From: Antedon mediterranea
Taxonomy: Eukaryota > Echinodermata > Crinoidea > Comatulida > Antedonidae
Assembly: GCF_964355755.1 (NCBI RefSeq)
Contig: NC_092677.1
Location: forward strand, 20,804,101-20,868,100
DNA: 64,000 bases
Reading direction: 5' to 3'
A model generated the notes under the pieces. The model was not told the origin of the DNA and did no database searches. It saw nothing but the letters and a program-made list of their open reading frames with translations. Below are positions 1 through 9,876 of the stretch, piece by piece. The translations under genes were made by a program, and so were the position numbers. Position 1 is the first letter of the stretch. Each line of letters begins with the position of its first letter.

Positions 1-69
1 TTTTCGAAAAAACTTGTTAACATAAAAACACCAAAGTGCTCAGAAAAGCTTCAAATCGCATTTGGAGAC

Positions 70-145
70 GTTTTAAACCATTTTGTTCATTTCGATGAAA
101 CTTGGTTACACAAAAACATCAAAGAGCACAAAAGTATTTAAAAAC
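70..145. repeat. Class E short monomer exemplar, 76 bp
   Basis: It starts GTTTTAAACC, not GTTTTAGACC, and contains TTGTTCATTTCGATG, AAAGAGCACAAAAG and TATTTAAAAAC. Compared with the 88-bp form at 16927-17014 it lacks the 12 bases ATCTTAATATCG, so it looks like a deletion derivative. It recurs more than 20 times, for example near 4149, 5660, 9748, 12584, 18010, 23192, 29.8 kb, 33.2 kb, 37.6 kb, 48.1 kb and 58.6 kb. It usefully marks the start of many higher-order units. Confidence 0.87.
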
Positions 146-232
146 GTTTTAGACCATTTTGAGCATTCCGACAAAACTTTTTCACACAAAACATCAAAGT
201 GTACAGAATAGCTTTAAATCGCATTTGGAGAC

Positions 233-310
233 GTTTTAGACCATTTTGTAGTTTTCGAAAAAACTTGTTAACATAAAAACACAAAAGAGCTTCAAATCGC
301 ATTTGGAGAC
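233..310. repeat. Class F short A-like monomer, 78 bp
   Basis: This A-like monomer has TTTTGTAGTTTTCGAAAAAAC and a 10-bp internal loss, so that AAAACACAAAAGAGCTTC replaces the longer AAAACACCAAAGTGCTCAGAATACCTTC. It almost always follows the E and B-like pair and precedes C, giving the fixed order E-B'-F-C-D. That fixed order shows it spreads as part of a larger unit. Confidence 0.86.
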
Positions 311-388
311 GTTTTAGACCCTTTTGTGCATTTCGATGAAACTAGGTTACACAAAAACATCAAAGTGCTTAAAATCACATTAGAAACC
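311..388. repeat. Class C monomer exemplar, 78 bp
   Basis: It contains CCTTTTGTGCATTTCGATG, TTGGTTACACAAAAACATC, AAAGTGCTTAAAATCAC and the short tail ATTAGAAACC. It is about 10 bp shorter than the 88-bp consensus because the tail is reduced. Class D normally follows. The C-D pair is the parent of the 145-bp fused monomer listed separately. Confidence 0.88.
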
Positions 389-475
389 GTTTTAGACCAT
401 TTTGAGCATTTCGTTAAAACTTTTCACACAAAAACATCAAAGTCCACAAAATAGCTTAATATCGTATTCAAAAAC
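389..475. repeat. Class D monomer exemplar, 87 bp
   Basis: It contains GAGCATTTCGTTAAAAC, AAAGTCCACAAAATAGC and the tail TTAATATCGTATT(T/C)AAAAAC. Its end together with the next monomer's start forms the palindrome AAAACGTTTT. A variant has CACAGAAAAACATC and AAAGAGCAAAAAATAGC, as at about 1,280-1,320. Confidence 0.9.
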
Positions 476-562
476 GTTTTAGACCATTTTGAGCATTTCG
501 AAAAAACTTTTTCACACAAAACATCAAAGTTTACAAAATAGCTTCAAATCGCATTTGGAGAC
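476..562. repeat. Class B monomer exemplar, 87 bp
   Basis: It differs from class A by GAGCATTTCGAAAAAAC, then TTTTTCACACAAAACATC, and TTTACAAAATAGC in place of the GTTAAC/CTCAGAATACC segment. It is usually preceded by class D and followed by class A, so D-B-A is a recurring order. Variants replace CGAAAAAAC by CGACAAAAC, and TTTACAAAATAGC by TGTACAGAATAGC. Confidence 0.9.
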
Positions 563-650
563 GTTTTAGACCATTTTGTGATTTTCGAAAAAACTTGTTA
601 ACATAAAAACACCAAAGTGCTCAGAATACCTTCAAATCGCATTTTGAGAC
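563..650. repeat. Class A monomer exemplar, 88 bp
   Basis: This is the most abundant class. After GTTTTAGACC it reads TGTGATTTTCGAAAAAAC, then a GTTAAC site, then CACCAAAGTGCTCAGAATACC. Its tail has four common forms: ATCGCATTTGGAGAC, ATCGCATTTTGAGAC, ATCGTGTTTTGAGAC and ATCGTATTTTGAGAC. The 10-bp palindrome TTTTCGAAAA is almost always intact. Tandem runs of A monomers separate the mixed-class segments. Confidence 0.93.
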
Positions 651-733
651 GTTTTAGACCATTTTGTGATTTTCAAAAAAACAACATAAAAACACCAAAG
701 TGCTCAGAATACCTTCAAATCGCATTTGGAGAC
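651..733. repeat. A monomer with 5-bp deletion (TTGTT lost), 83 bp
   Basis: AAAAAACTTGTTAACAT is reduced to AAAAAACAACAT, which destroys the GTTAAC site. The deletion recurs near 6.27, 10.68, 12.27, 13.52, 15.1, 20.45, 25.63, 30.45, 33.82, 38.24, 48.77, 54.15 and 60.03 kb. It therefore tracks the large duplications. Confidence 0.85.
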
Positions 734-1598
734 GTTTTAGACCATTTTGTGATTTTGGAAAAAACTTGTTAACATAAAAACACCAAAGTGCTCAGAATAC
801 CTTCAAATCGTATTTTGAGACGTTTTAGACAATTTTGTGATTTTCGAAAAAACTTGTTAACATAAAAACACCAAAGTGCTTAGAAAAGCTTCAAATCGCA
901 TTTGGAGACGTTTTAGAACATTTTGTGCATTTCGATGAAACTTGGTTACACAAAAACATCAAAGTGTACAGAATAGCTTCAAATCGCATTAGAAACCGTT
1001 TTAGACCATTTTGAGCATTTCGAAAAAACTTTTTCACACAAAACATCAAAGTGTACAAAATAGCTTCAAATCGCATTTGGAGACGTTTTAGACAATTTTG
1101 TGATTTTCGAAAAAACTTGTTTACATAAAAACACCAAAGTGCTCAGAATAGCTTCCAATCGCATTTGGAGACGTTTTAGACCCTTTTGTGCATTTCGATG
1201 AAACTTGGTTACACAAAAACATCAAAGTGCTTAAAATCACAGTAGAAACCGTTTTAGACCATTTTGAGCATTTCGTTAAAATTTTTCACAGAAAAACATC
1301 AAAGAGCAAAAAATAGCTTAATATCGTATTTAAAAACGTTTTAGACCATTTTGAGCATTTCGACAAAACTTTTTCACACAAAACATCAAAGTATACAGAT
1401 AAGCTTCAAATCGCATTTGGAGACGTTTTAAACCATTTTGAGCATTTCGATAAAATTTTACACACAAAAACATCAAAGTGCACAAAATAGCTTAATATGG
1501 TATTTAAAAACGTTTTAGACCATTTTGAGCATTTCAACAAAACTTTTTCTCACAAAACATCAAAGTGTACAGAATAGCTTCAAATCGCATTTGGAGAC

Positions 1599-1743
1599 GT
1601 TTTAGACCATTTTTTGCATTTCGATGAAACTTGGTTACACAAAAACATCAAAGTGCTTAAAATCACATTTTGAGCATTTCGTTAAAACTTTTCACACAAA
1701 AACATCAAAGTCCACAAAATAGCTTAATATCGTATTTAAAAAC
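1599..1743. repeat. C/D fused monomer, 145 bp
   Basis: The sequence reads TTAAAATCACATTTTGAGC, where an intact C-D pair has TTAAAATCACATT, AGAAACC, GTTTTAGACCATT and then TTGAGC. Exactly 20 bp covering the C/D junction are missing, and CATT occurs on both sides, which suggests a microhomology deletion. 78 + 87 - 20 = 145 matches the observed length. The same fusion recurs many times, for example near 7.2, 11.6, 16.3, 18.4, 21.4, 32.7, 43.1 and 52.3 kb. Confidence 0.88.
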
Positions 1744-2008
1744 GTTTTAGACCATTTTGAGCATTTTCGAAAAAACTTGTTAACATAAAAACACCAAAGT
1801 GCTCAGAATACCTTCAAATCGTGTTTTGAGACGTTTTAGACCGTTTTGTAATTTTCGAAAAAACTTGTTAACATAAAAACACCAAAGTGCTCAGAATACC
1901 TTCACATCGCATTTTGAGACGTTTTAGACCATTTTGTGATTTTCGAAAAAACTTGTTAACATAAAAACACCAAAGTGCTTAGAAAAGCTTGAAATCGCAT
2001 TTGGAGAC

Positions 2009-2140
2009 GTTTTAGACCATTTTGTGCATTTCGATGAAACTTGGTTAAAGTGCTTAAAATCACATTTTGAGCATTTCGTTAAAACTTTTCACACAAAAAC
2101 ATCAAAGAGTAAAAAATAGCTTAATATCGTATTTAAAAAC
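2009..2140. repeat. C/D fused monomer with further 13-bp loss, 132 bp
   Basis: Within the C/D fusion, GGTTACACAAAAACATCAAAG is reduced to GGTTAAAG, a 13-bp loss. The same form is seen near 7.63 kb and 57.33 kb. The latter sits in a block aligned with 1.8-3.2 kb at an offset of about 55,288 bp, so the deletion predates that duplication. Confidence 0.85.
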
Positions 2141-2227
2141 GTTTTAGACCATTTTGAGCATTTCGACAAAATTTTTTCACACAAAACATCAAAGTGTACA
2201 GAATAGCTTTAAATCGCATTTGGAGAC

Positions 2228-2313
2228 GTTTTAGACCATTTTGTTCATTTCGATGAAACAAAAACACAAAAACATCAAATTGCACAAAATGGCTTAATAT
2301 GATATGGGAAAAC
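2228..2313. repeat. G-like monomer variant, 86 bp
   Basis: It resembles class G, but CTTGGTTA is replaced by CAAAAA and the tail reads TATGATATGGGAAAAC. It recurs at about 7.82, 17.66, 19.67, 22.85, 24.85, 27.93, 31.43, 32.87, 34.72, 36.42, 39.23, 40.92, 42.43, 46.25, 49.93, 53.78, 57.53, 59.25 and 62.44 kb, normally followed by class D and class B. Confidence 0.85.
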
Positions 2314-2820
2314 GTTTTAGACCATTTTGAACATTTCGTTAAAAGTTTTCACAAAAAAACATCAAAGTCCACAAAATAGCTTAATATCGTATTTAAAAAC
2401 GTTTTAGACCATTTTGAGCATTTCGAAAAAACTTTTTCACACAAAACATCAAAGTTTACAAAATAGCTTCAAATCGCATTTGGAGACGTTTTAGACCATT
2501 TTGTGATTTTCGAAAAAACTTGTTAACATAAAAACACCAAAGTGCTCAGAATACCTTCAAATCGCATTTTGAGACGTTTTAGACCATTTTGTGATTTTCG
2601 AAACAACTTGTTAACATAAAAACACCAAAGTGCTCAGAATACCTTCAAATCGTGTTTTGAGACGTTTTAGACCATTTTGTGATTTTGGAAAAACTTGTTA
2701 ACATAAAAACACCAAAGTGCTCAGAATACCTTCAAATCGCATTTGGAGACGTTTTAGACCATTTTGTGATTTTCGAAAAAACTTGTTAACATAAAAACAC
2801 CAAAGTGCTCAGAAAAGCTT

Positions 2821-3523
2821 CAAATCGCAATTGGAGACGTTTTAAACCATTTTGTTCATTTCGATGAAACTTGGTTACACAAAAACATCAAATTGCACAA
2901 AATGGCTTAATATGGTATGGGAAAACGTTTTAGACCATTTTGAACATTTCGAGAAAACTTTTTCACACAAAACTTCAAAGTGTACAGAATAGTTTCAAAT
3001 CGCATTAGAAACCGTTTTAGACCATTTTGAGCATTTCGAAAAAAACTTTTTCACACAAAACATCAAAGTTTACAAAATAGCTTCAAATCGCATTTGGAGA
3101 CGTTTTAGACCATTTTGTGATTTTCGAAAAAACTTGTTAACATAAAAACACCAAAGTGCTCAGAATACCTTCAAATCGCATTTTGAGACGTTTTAGACCA
3201 TTTTGTGATTTTCGAAAAAACTTGTTAACATAAAAATACCAAAGTGCTCAGAATACCTTCAAATCGTGTTTTGAGACGTTTTAGACCATTTTGTGATTTT
3301 CGAAAAAACTTGTTAACATAAAAACACCAAAGTGCTCAGAATACCTTCAAATTGCATTTGGAGACGTTTTAGACCATTTTGTGATTTTCGAAAAAACTTG
3401 TTAACATAAAAACACCAAAGTGCTCAGAATACCTTCAAATCGCATTTGGAGACGTTTTAGACCATTTTGTGATTTTCGAAAAAACTTGTTAACATAAAAA
3501 CACCAAAGTGCTCAGAAAAGCTT
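2821..3523. repeat. 703-bp higher-order unit of eight monomers (G-containing)
   Basis: The marker CAAATCGCAATTGG occurs at 2821 and 3524, 703 bp apart. The intervening order is G, an A-type-tailed short monomer ending AGAAACC, B, and then A monomers of several tail types. The same spacing occurs at 8412 and 9115 in the second P copy. It approximates eight monomers. Confidence 0.87.
2839..2926. repeat. Class G monomer exemplar, 88 bp
   Basis: It starts GTTTTAAACC and contains CATCAAATTGCACAAAATGG and the tail TTAATATGGTATGGGAAAAC. The preceding monomer ends in the diagnostic ATCGCAATTGGAGAC. Class G marks the 703-, 614- and 528-bp higher-order units. Confidence 0.88.
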
Positions 3524-4285
3524 CAAATCGCAATTGGAGACGTTTTAAACCATTTTGTTCATTTCGATGAAACTTGGTTACACAAAAACATCAAATTGCA
3601 CAAAATGGCTTAATATGGTATGGGAAAACGTTTTAGACCATTTTGAACATTTCGAGAAAACTTTTTCACACAAAACTTCAAAGTGTACAGAATAGCTTCA
3701 AATCGCATTAGAAACCGTTTTAGACCATTTTGAGCATTTCGAAAAAAACTTTTTCACACAAAACATCAAAGTTTACAAAATAGCTTCAAATCGCATTTGG
3801 AGACGTTTTAGACCATTTTGTGATTTTCGAAAAAAACTTGTTAACATAAAAACACCAAAGTGCTCAGAATACCTTCAAATCGCATTTTAAGACGTTTTAG
3901 ACCATTTTGTGATTTTCGAAAAAACTTGTTAACATAAAAATACCAAAGTGCTCAGAATACCTTCAAATCGTGTTTTGAGACGTTTTAGACCATTTTGTGA
4001 TTTTCGAAAAAACTTGTTAACATAAAAACACCAAAGTGCTCAGAATACCTTCAAATCGCATTTGGAGACGTTTTAGACCATTTTGTGATTTTCGAAAAAA
4101 CTTGTTAACATAAAAACACCAAAGTGCTCAGAAAAGCTTCAAATCGCATTTGGAGACGTTTTAAACCATTTTGTTCATTTCGATGAAACTTGGTTACACA
4201 AAAACATCAAAGAGCACAAAAGTATTTAAAAACGTTTTAGACCATTTTGAGCATTCCGACAAAACTTTTTCACACAAAACATCAA

Positions 4286-5591
4286 AGTGCTCAGAATACC
4301 TTCAAATCGCATTTGGAGACGTTTTAGACCATTTTGTGATTTTCGAAAAAACTTGTTAACATAAAAACACCAAAGTGCTCAGAATACCTTCAAATCGCAT
4401 TTGGAGACGTTTTAGACCATTTTGTGATTTTCGAAAAAACTTGTTAACATAAAAACACCAAAGTGCTCAGAAAAGCTTCAAATCGCAATTGGAGAGGTTT
4501 TAAACCATTTTGTTCATTTCGATGAAACTTGGTTACACAAAAACATCAAATTGCACAAAATGGCTTAATATGGTATGGGAAAACGTTTTAGACCATTTTG
4601 AACATTTCGAGAAAACTTTTTCACACAAAACTTCAAAGTGTACAGAATAGCTTCAAATCGCATTAGAAACCGTTTTAGACCATTTTGAGCATTTCGAAAA
4701 AAACTTTTTCACACAAAACATCAAAGTTTACAAAATAGCTTCAAATCGCATTTGGAGACGTTTTAGACCATTTTGTGATTTTCGAAAAAAACTTGTTAAC
4801 ATAAAAACACCAAAGTGCTCAGAATACCTTCAAATCGCATTTTGAGACGTTTTAGACCATTTTGTGATTTTCGAAAAAACTTGTTAACATAAAAATACCA
4901 AAGTGCTCAGAATACCTTCAAATCGCATTTGGAGACGTTTTAGACCATTTTGTGATTTTCGAAAAAACTTGTTAACATAAAAACACCAAAGTGCTCAGAA
5001 AAGCTTCAAATCGCAATTGGAGACGTTTTAAACCATTTTGTTCATTTCGATGAAACTTGGTTACACAAAAACATCAAATTGCACAAAATGGCTTAATATG
5101 GTATGGGAAAACGTTTTAGACCATTTTGAACATTTCGAGAAAACTTTTTCACACAAAACTTCAAAGTGTACAGAATAGCTTCAAATCGCATTAGAAACCG
5201 TTTTAGACCATTTTGAGCATTTCGAAAAAAACTTTTTCACACAAAACATCAAAGTTTACAAAATAGCTTCAAATCGCATTTGGAGACGTTTTAGACCATT
5301 TTGTGATTTTCGAAAAAAACTTGTTAACATAAAAACACCAAAGTGCTCAGAATACCTTCAAATCGCATTTTGAGACGTTTTAGACCATTTTGTGATTTTC
5401 GAAAAAACTTGTTAACATAAAAATACCAAAGTGCTCAGAATACCTTCAAATCGTGTTTTGAGACGTTTTAGACCATTTTGTGATTTACGAAAAAACTTGT
5501 TAACATAAAAACACCAAAGTGCTCAGAATACCTTCAAATCGCATTTGGAGACGTTTTAGACCATTTTGTGATTTTCGAAAAAACTTGTTAA
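4286..5591. repeat. Tail of block P copy 1 with 528-bp G unit
   Basis: After the E monomer the sequence jumps to A monomers, and two more G markers appear at 4479 and 5007, 528 bp apart (6 x 88). The unit resembles the 703-bp unit with two A monomers removed. A one-base change gives GGAGAGGTTTT at 4491-4501, where GGAGACGTTTT is expected. The segment ends at the inverted junction near 5.60-5.65 kb. Confidence 0.82.
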
Positions 5592-8500
5592 CATAAAAAC
5601 ACCAAACACCAATAAAAACATCAAATGCGATTTGAAAAGCTTCAAATCGCATTTGGAGACGTTTTAAACCATTTTGTTCATTTCGATGAAACTTGGTTAC
5701 ACAAAAACATCAAAGAGCACAAAAGTATTTAAAAACGTTTTAGACCATTTTGAGCATTCCGACAAAACTTTTTCACACAAAACATCAAAGTGTACAGAAT
5801 AGCTTTAAATCGCATTTGGAGACGTTTTAGACCATTTTGTAGTTTTCGAAAAAACTTGTTAACATAAAAACACAAAAGAGCTTCAAATCGCATTTGGAGA
5901 CGTTTTAGACCCTTTTGTGCATTTCGATGAAACTAGGTTACACAAAAACATCAAAGTGCTTAAAATCACATTAGAAACCGTTTTAGACCATTTTGAGCAT
6001 TTCGTTAAAACTTTTCACACGAAAACATCAAAGTCCACAAAATAGCTTAATATCGTATTCAAAAACGTTTTAGACCATTTTGAGCATTTCGAAAAAACTT
6101 TTTCACACAAAACATCAAAGTTTACAAAATAGCTTCAAATCGCATTTGGAGACGTTTTAGACCATTTTGTGATTTTCGAAAAAACTTGTTAACATAAAAA
6201 CACCAAAGTGCTCAGAATACCTTCAAATCGCATTTTGAGACGTTTTAGACCATTTTGTGATTTTCAAAAAAACAACATAAAAACACCAAAGTGCTCAGAA
6301 TACCTTCAAATCGCATTTGGAGACGTTTTAGACCATTTTGTGATTTTGGAAAAAACTTGTTAACATAAAAACACCAAAGTGCTCAGAATACCTTCAAATC
6401 GTATTTTGAGACGTTTTAGACAATTTTGTGATTTTCGAAAAAACTTGTTAACATAAAAACACCAAAGTGCTTAGAAAAGCTTCAAATCGCATTTGGAGAC
6501 GTTTTAGACCATTTTGTGCATTTCGATGAAACTTGGTTACACAAAAACATCAAAGTGTTCAGAATAGCTTCAAATCGCATTAGAAACCGTTTTAGACCAT
6601 TTTGAGCATTTCGAAAAAACTTTTTCACACAAAACATCAAAGTGTACAAAATAGCTTCAAATCGCATTTGGAGACGTTTTAGACAATTTTGTGATTTTCG
6701 AAAAAACTTGTTTACATAAAAACACCAAAGTGCTCAGAATAGCTTCCAATCGCATTTGGAGACGTTTTAGACCCTTTTGTGCATTTCGATGAAACTTGGT
6801 TACACAAAAACATCAAAGTGCTTAAAATCACAGTAGAAACCGTTTTAGACCATTTTGAGCATTTCGTTAAAATTTTTCACAGAAAAACATCAAAGAGCAA
6901 AAAATAGCTTAATATCGTATTTAAAAACGTTTTAGACCATTTTGAGCATTTCGACAAAACTTTTTCACACAAAACATCAAAGTATACAGATAAGCTTCAA
7001 ATCGCATTTGGAGACGTTTTAAACCATTTTGAGCATTTCGATAAAATTTTACACACAAAAACATCAAAGTGCACAAAATAGCTTTATATGGTATTTAAAA
7101 ACGTTTTAGACCATTTTGAGCATTTCAACAAAACTTTTTCTCACAAAACATCAAAGTGTACAGAATAGCTTCAAATCGCATTTGGAGACGTTTTAGACCA
7201 TTTTGTGCATTTCGATGAAACTTGGTTACACAAAAACATCAAAGTGCTTAAAATCACATTTTGAGCATTTCGTTAAAACTTTTCACACAAAAACATCAAA
7301 GTCCACAAAATAGCTTAATATCGTATTTAAAAACGTTTTAGACCATTTTGAGCATTTTCGAAAAAACTTGTTAACATAAAAACACCAAAGTGCTCAGAAT
7401 ACCTTCAAATCGTGTTTTGAGACGTTTTAGACCGTTTTGTAATTTTCGAAAAAACTTGTTAACATAAAAACACCAAAGTGCTCAGAATACCTTCACATCG
7501 CATTTTGAGACGTTTTAGACCATTTTGTGATTTTCGAAAAAACTTGTTAACATAAAAACACCAAAGTGCTTAGAAAAGCTTGAAATCGCATTTGGAGACG
7601 TTTTAGACCATTTTGTGCATTTCGATGAAACTTGGTTAAAGTGCTTAAAATCACATTTTGAGCATTTCGTTAAAACTTTTCACACAAAAACATCAAAGAG
7701 TAAAAAATAGCTTAATATCGTATTTAAAAACGTTTTAGACCATTTTGAGCATTTCGACAAAATTTTTTCACACAAAACATCAAAGTGTACAGAATAGCTT
7801 TAAATCGCATATGGAGACGTTTTAGACCATTTTGTTCATTTCGATGAAACAAAAACACAAAAACATCAAATTGCACAAAATGGCTTAATATGATATGGGA
7901 AAACGTTTTAGACCATTTTGAACATTTCGTTAAAAGTTTTCACAAAAAAACATCAAAGTCCACAAAATAGCTTAATATCGTATTTAAAAACGTTTTAGAC
8001 CATTTTGAGCATTTCGAAAAAACTTTTTCACACAAAACATCAAAGTTTACAAAATAGCTTCAAATCGCATTTGGAGACGTTTTAGACCATTTTGTGATTT
8101 TCGAAAAAACTTGTTAACATAAAAACACCAAAGTGCTCAGAATACCTTCAAATCGCATTTTGAGACATTTTAGACCATTTTGTGATTTACGAAACAACTT
8201 GTTAACATAAAAACACCAAAGTGCTCAGAATACCTTCAAATCGTGTTTTGAAACGTTTTAGACCATTTTGTGATTTTGGAAAAACTTGTTAACATAAAAA
8301 CACCAAAGTGCTCAGAATACCTTCAAATCGCATTTGGAGACGTTTTAGACCATTTTGTGATTTTCGAAAAAACTTGTTAACATAAAAACACCAAAGTGCT
8401 CAGAAAAGCTTCAAATCGCAATTGGAGACGTTTTAAACCATTTTGTTCATTTCGATGAAACTTGGTTACACAAAAACATCAAATTGCACAAAATGGCTTA

Positions 8501-9876
8501 ATATGGTATGGGAAAACGTTTTAGACCATTTTGAACATTTCGAGAAAACTTTTTCACACAAAACTTCAAAGTGTACAGAATAGTTTCAAATCGCATTAGA
8601 AACCGTTTTAGACCATTTTGAGCATTTCGAAAAAAACTTTTTCACACAAAACATCAAAGTTTACAAAATAGCTTCAAATCGCATTTGGAGACGTTTTAGA
8701 CCATTTTGTGATTTTCGAAAAAACTTGTTTACATAAAAACACCAAAGTGCTCAGAATACCTTCAAATCGCATTTTGAGACGTTTTAGACCATTTTGTGAT
8801 TTTCGAAAAAACTTGTTAACATAAAAATACCAAAGTGCTCAGAATACCTTCAAATCGTGTTTTGAGACGTTTTAGACCATTTTGTGATTTTCGAAAAAAC
8901 TTGTTAACATAAAAACACCAAAGTGCTCAGAATACCTTCAAATCGCATTTGGAGACGTTTTAGACCATTTTGTGATTTTCGAAAAAACTTGTTAACATAA
9001 AAACACCAAAGTGCTCAGAATACCTTCAAATCGCATTTGGAGACGTTTTAGACCATTTTGTGATTTTCGAAAAAACTTGTTAACATAAAAACACCAAAGT
9101 GCTCAGAAAAGCTTCAAATCGCAATTGGAGACGTTTTAAACCATTTTGTTCATTTCGATGAAACTTGGTTACACAAAAACATCAAATTGCACAAAATGGC
9201 TTAATATGGTATGGGAAAACGTTTTAGACCATTTTGAACATTTCGAGAAAACTTTTTCAAACAAAACTTCAAAGTGTACAGAATAGCTTCAAATCGCACT
9301 AGAAACCGTTTTAGACCATTTTGAGCATTTCGAAAAAAACTTTTTCACACAAAACATCAAAGTTTACAAAATAGCTTCAAATCGCATTTGGAGACGTTTT
9401 AGACCATTTTGTGATTTTCGAAAAAAACTTGTTAACATAAAAACACCAAAGTGCTCAGAATACCTTCAAATCGCATTTTGAGACGTTTTAGACCATTTTG
9501 TGATTTTCGAAAAAACTTGTTAACATAAAAATACCAAAGTGCTCAGAATACCTTCAAATCGTGTTTTGAGACGTTTTAGACCATTTTGTGATTTTCGAAA
9601 AAACTTGTTAACATAAAAACACCAAAGTGCTCAGAATACCTTCAAATCGCATTTGGAGACGTTTTAGACCATTTTGTGATTTTCGAAAAAACTTGTTAAC
9701 ATAAAAACACCAAAGTGCTCAGAAAAGCTTCAAATCGCATTTGGAGACGTTTTAAACCATTTTGTTCATTTCGATGAAACTTGGTTACACAAAAACATCA
9801 AAGAGCACAAAAGTATTTAAAAACGTTTTAGACCATTTTGAGCATTCCGACAAAACTTTTTCACACAAAACATCAA
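5592..9876. repeat. Segmental satellite block P, copy 2
   Basis: This is the second copy of 1-4285 at an offset of 5,591 bp. It keeps the same rare markers: GAAACTAGGTTAC at about 5930 (also about 341), GGTTAAAGTGC at about 7633, and the G markers at 8412 and 9115. Private differences are isolated substitutions such as CATATGG at about 7810. From about 9877 it continues into F and C monomers exactly as the block start did, so a third P start is nested at about 9680. Confidence 0.88.
5601..5655. repeat. Inverted-repeat junction between the two P copies
   Basis: In place of CCAAAGTGCTCAG the sequence reads CCAAACACCAATAAAAACATC and then CAAATGCGATTTGAA at 5622-5636. That is the exact reverse complement of TTCAAATCGCATTTG at 5641-5655, with loop AAGC at 5637-5640. 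This is the only place where I saw monomer sequence in the opposite orientation. It lies at the start of the second P copy, so it looks like a fold-back or template-switch scar at the duplication breakpoint. It could also be an assembly artefact. Confidence 0.9.

Larger units (their letters stand above)
1..4285. repeat. Segmental satellite block P, copy 1
   Basis: This block aligns with 5592-9876 at a constant offset of 5,591 bp. I checked it at several points, including 60, 2821, 3001, 3524 and 4148, and there is no net insertion or deletion between them. Only scattered single-base differences were seen, for example GAACATT/GACCATT at 919/6510. It begins with E-B'-F-C-D-B, then A runs, then C/D fusions, then two 703-bp-spaced G units. 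The copies diverge after the E monomer at 4148. Confidence 0.88.

Noticed and set aside
563-650. Promoter-like TATA or terminator-like stem structures within monomers
   Set aside because: AT-rich words and small palindromes are part of the monomer consensus and recur hundreds of times, so no individual site can be supported as a regulatory element.
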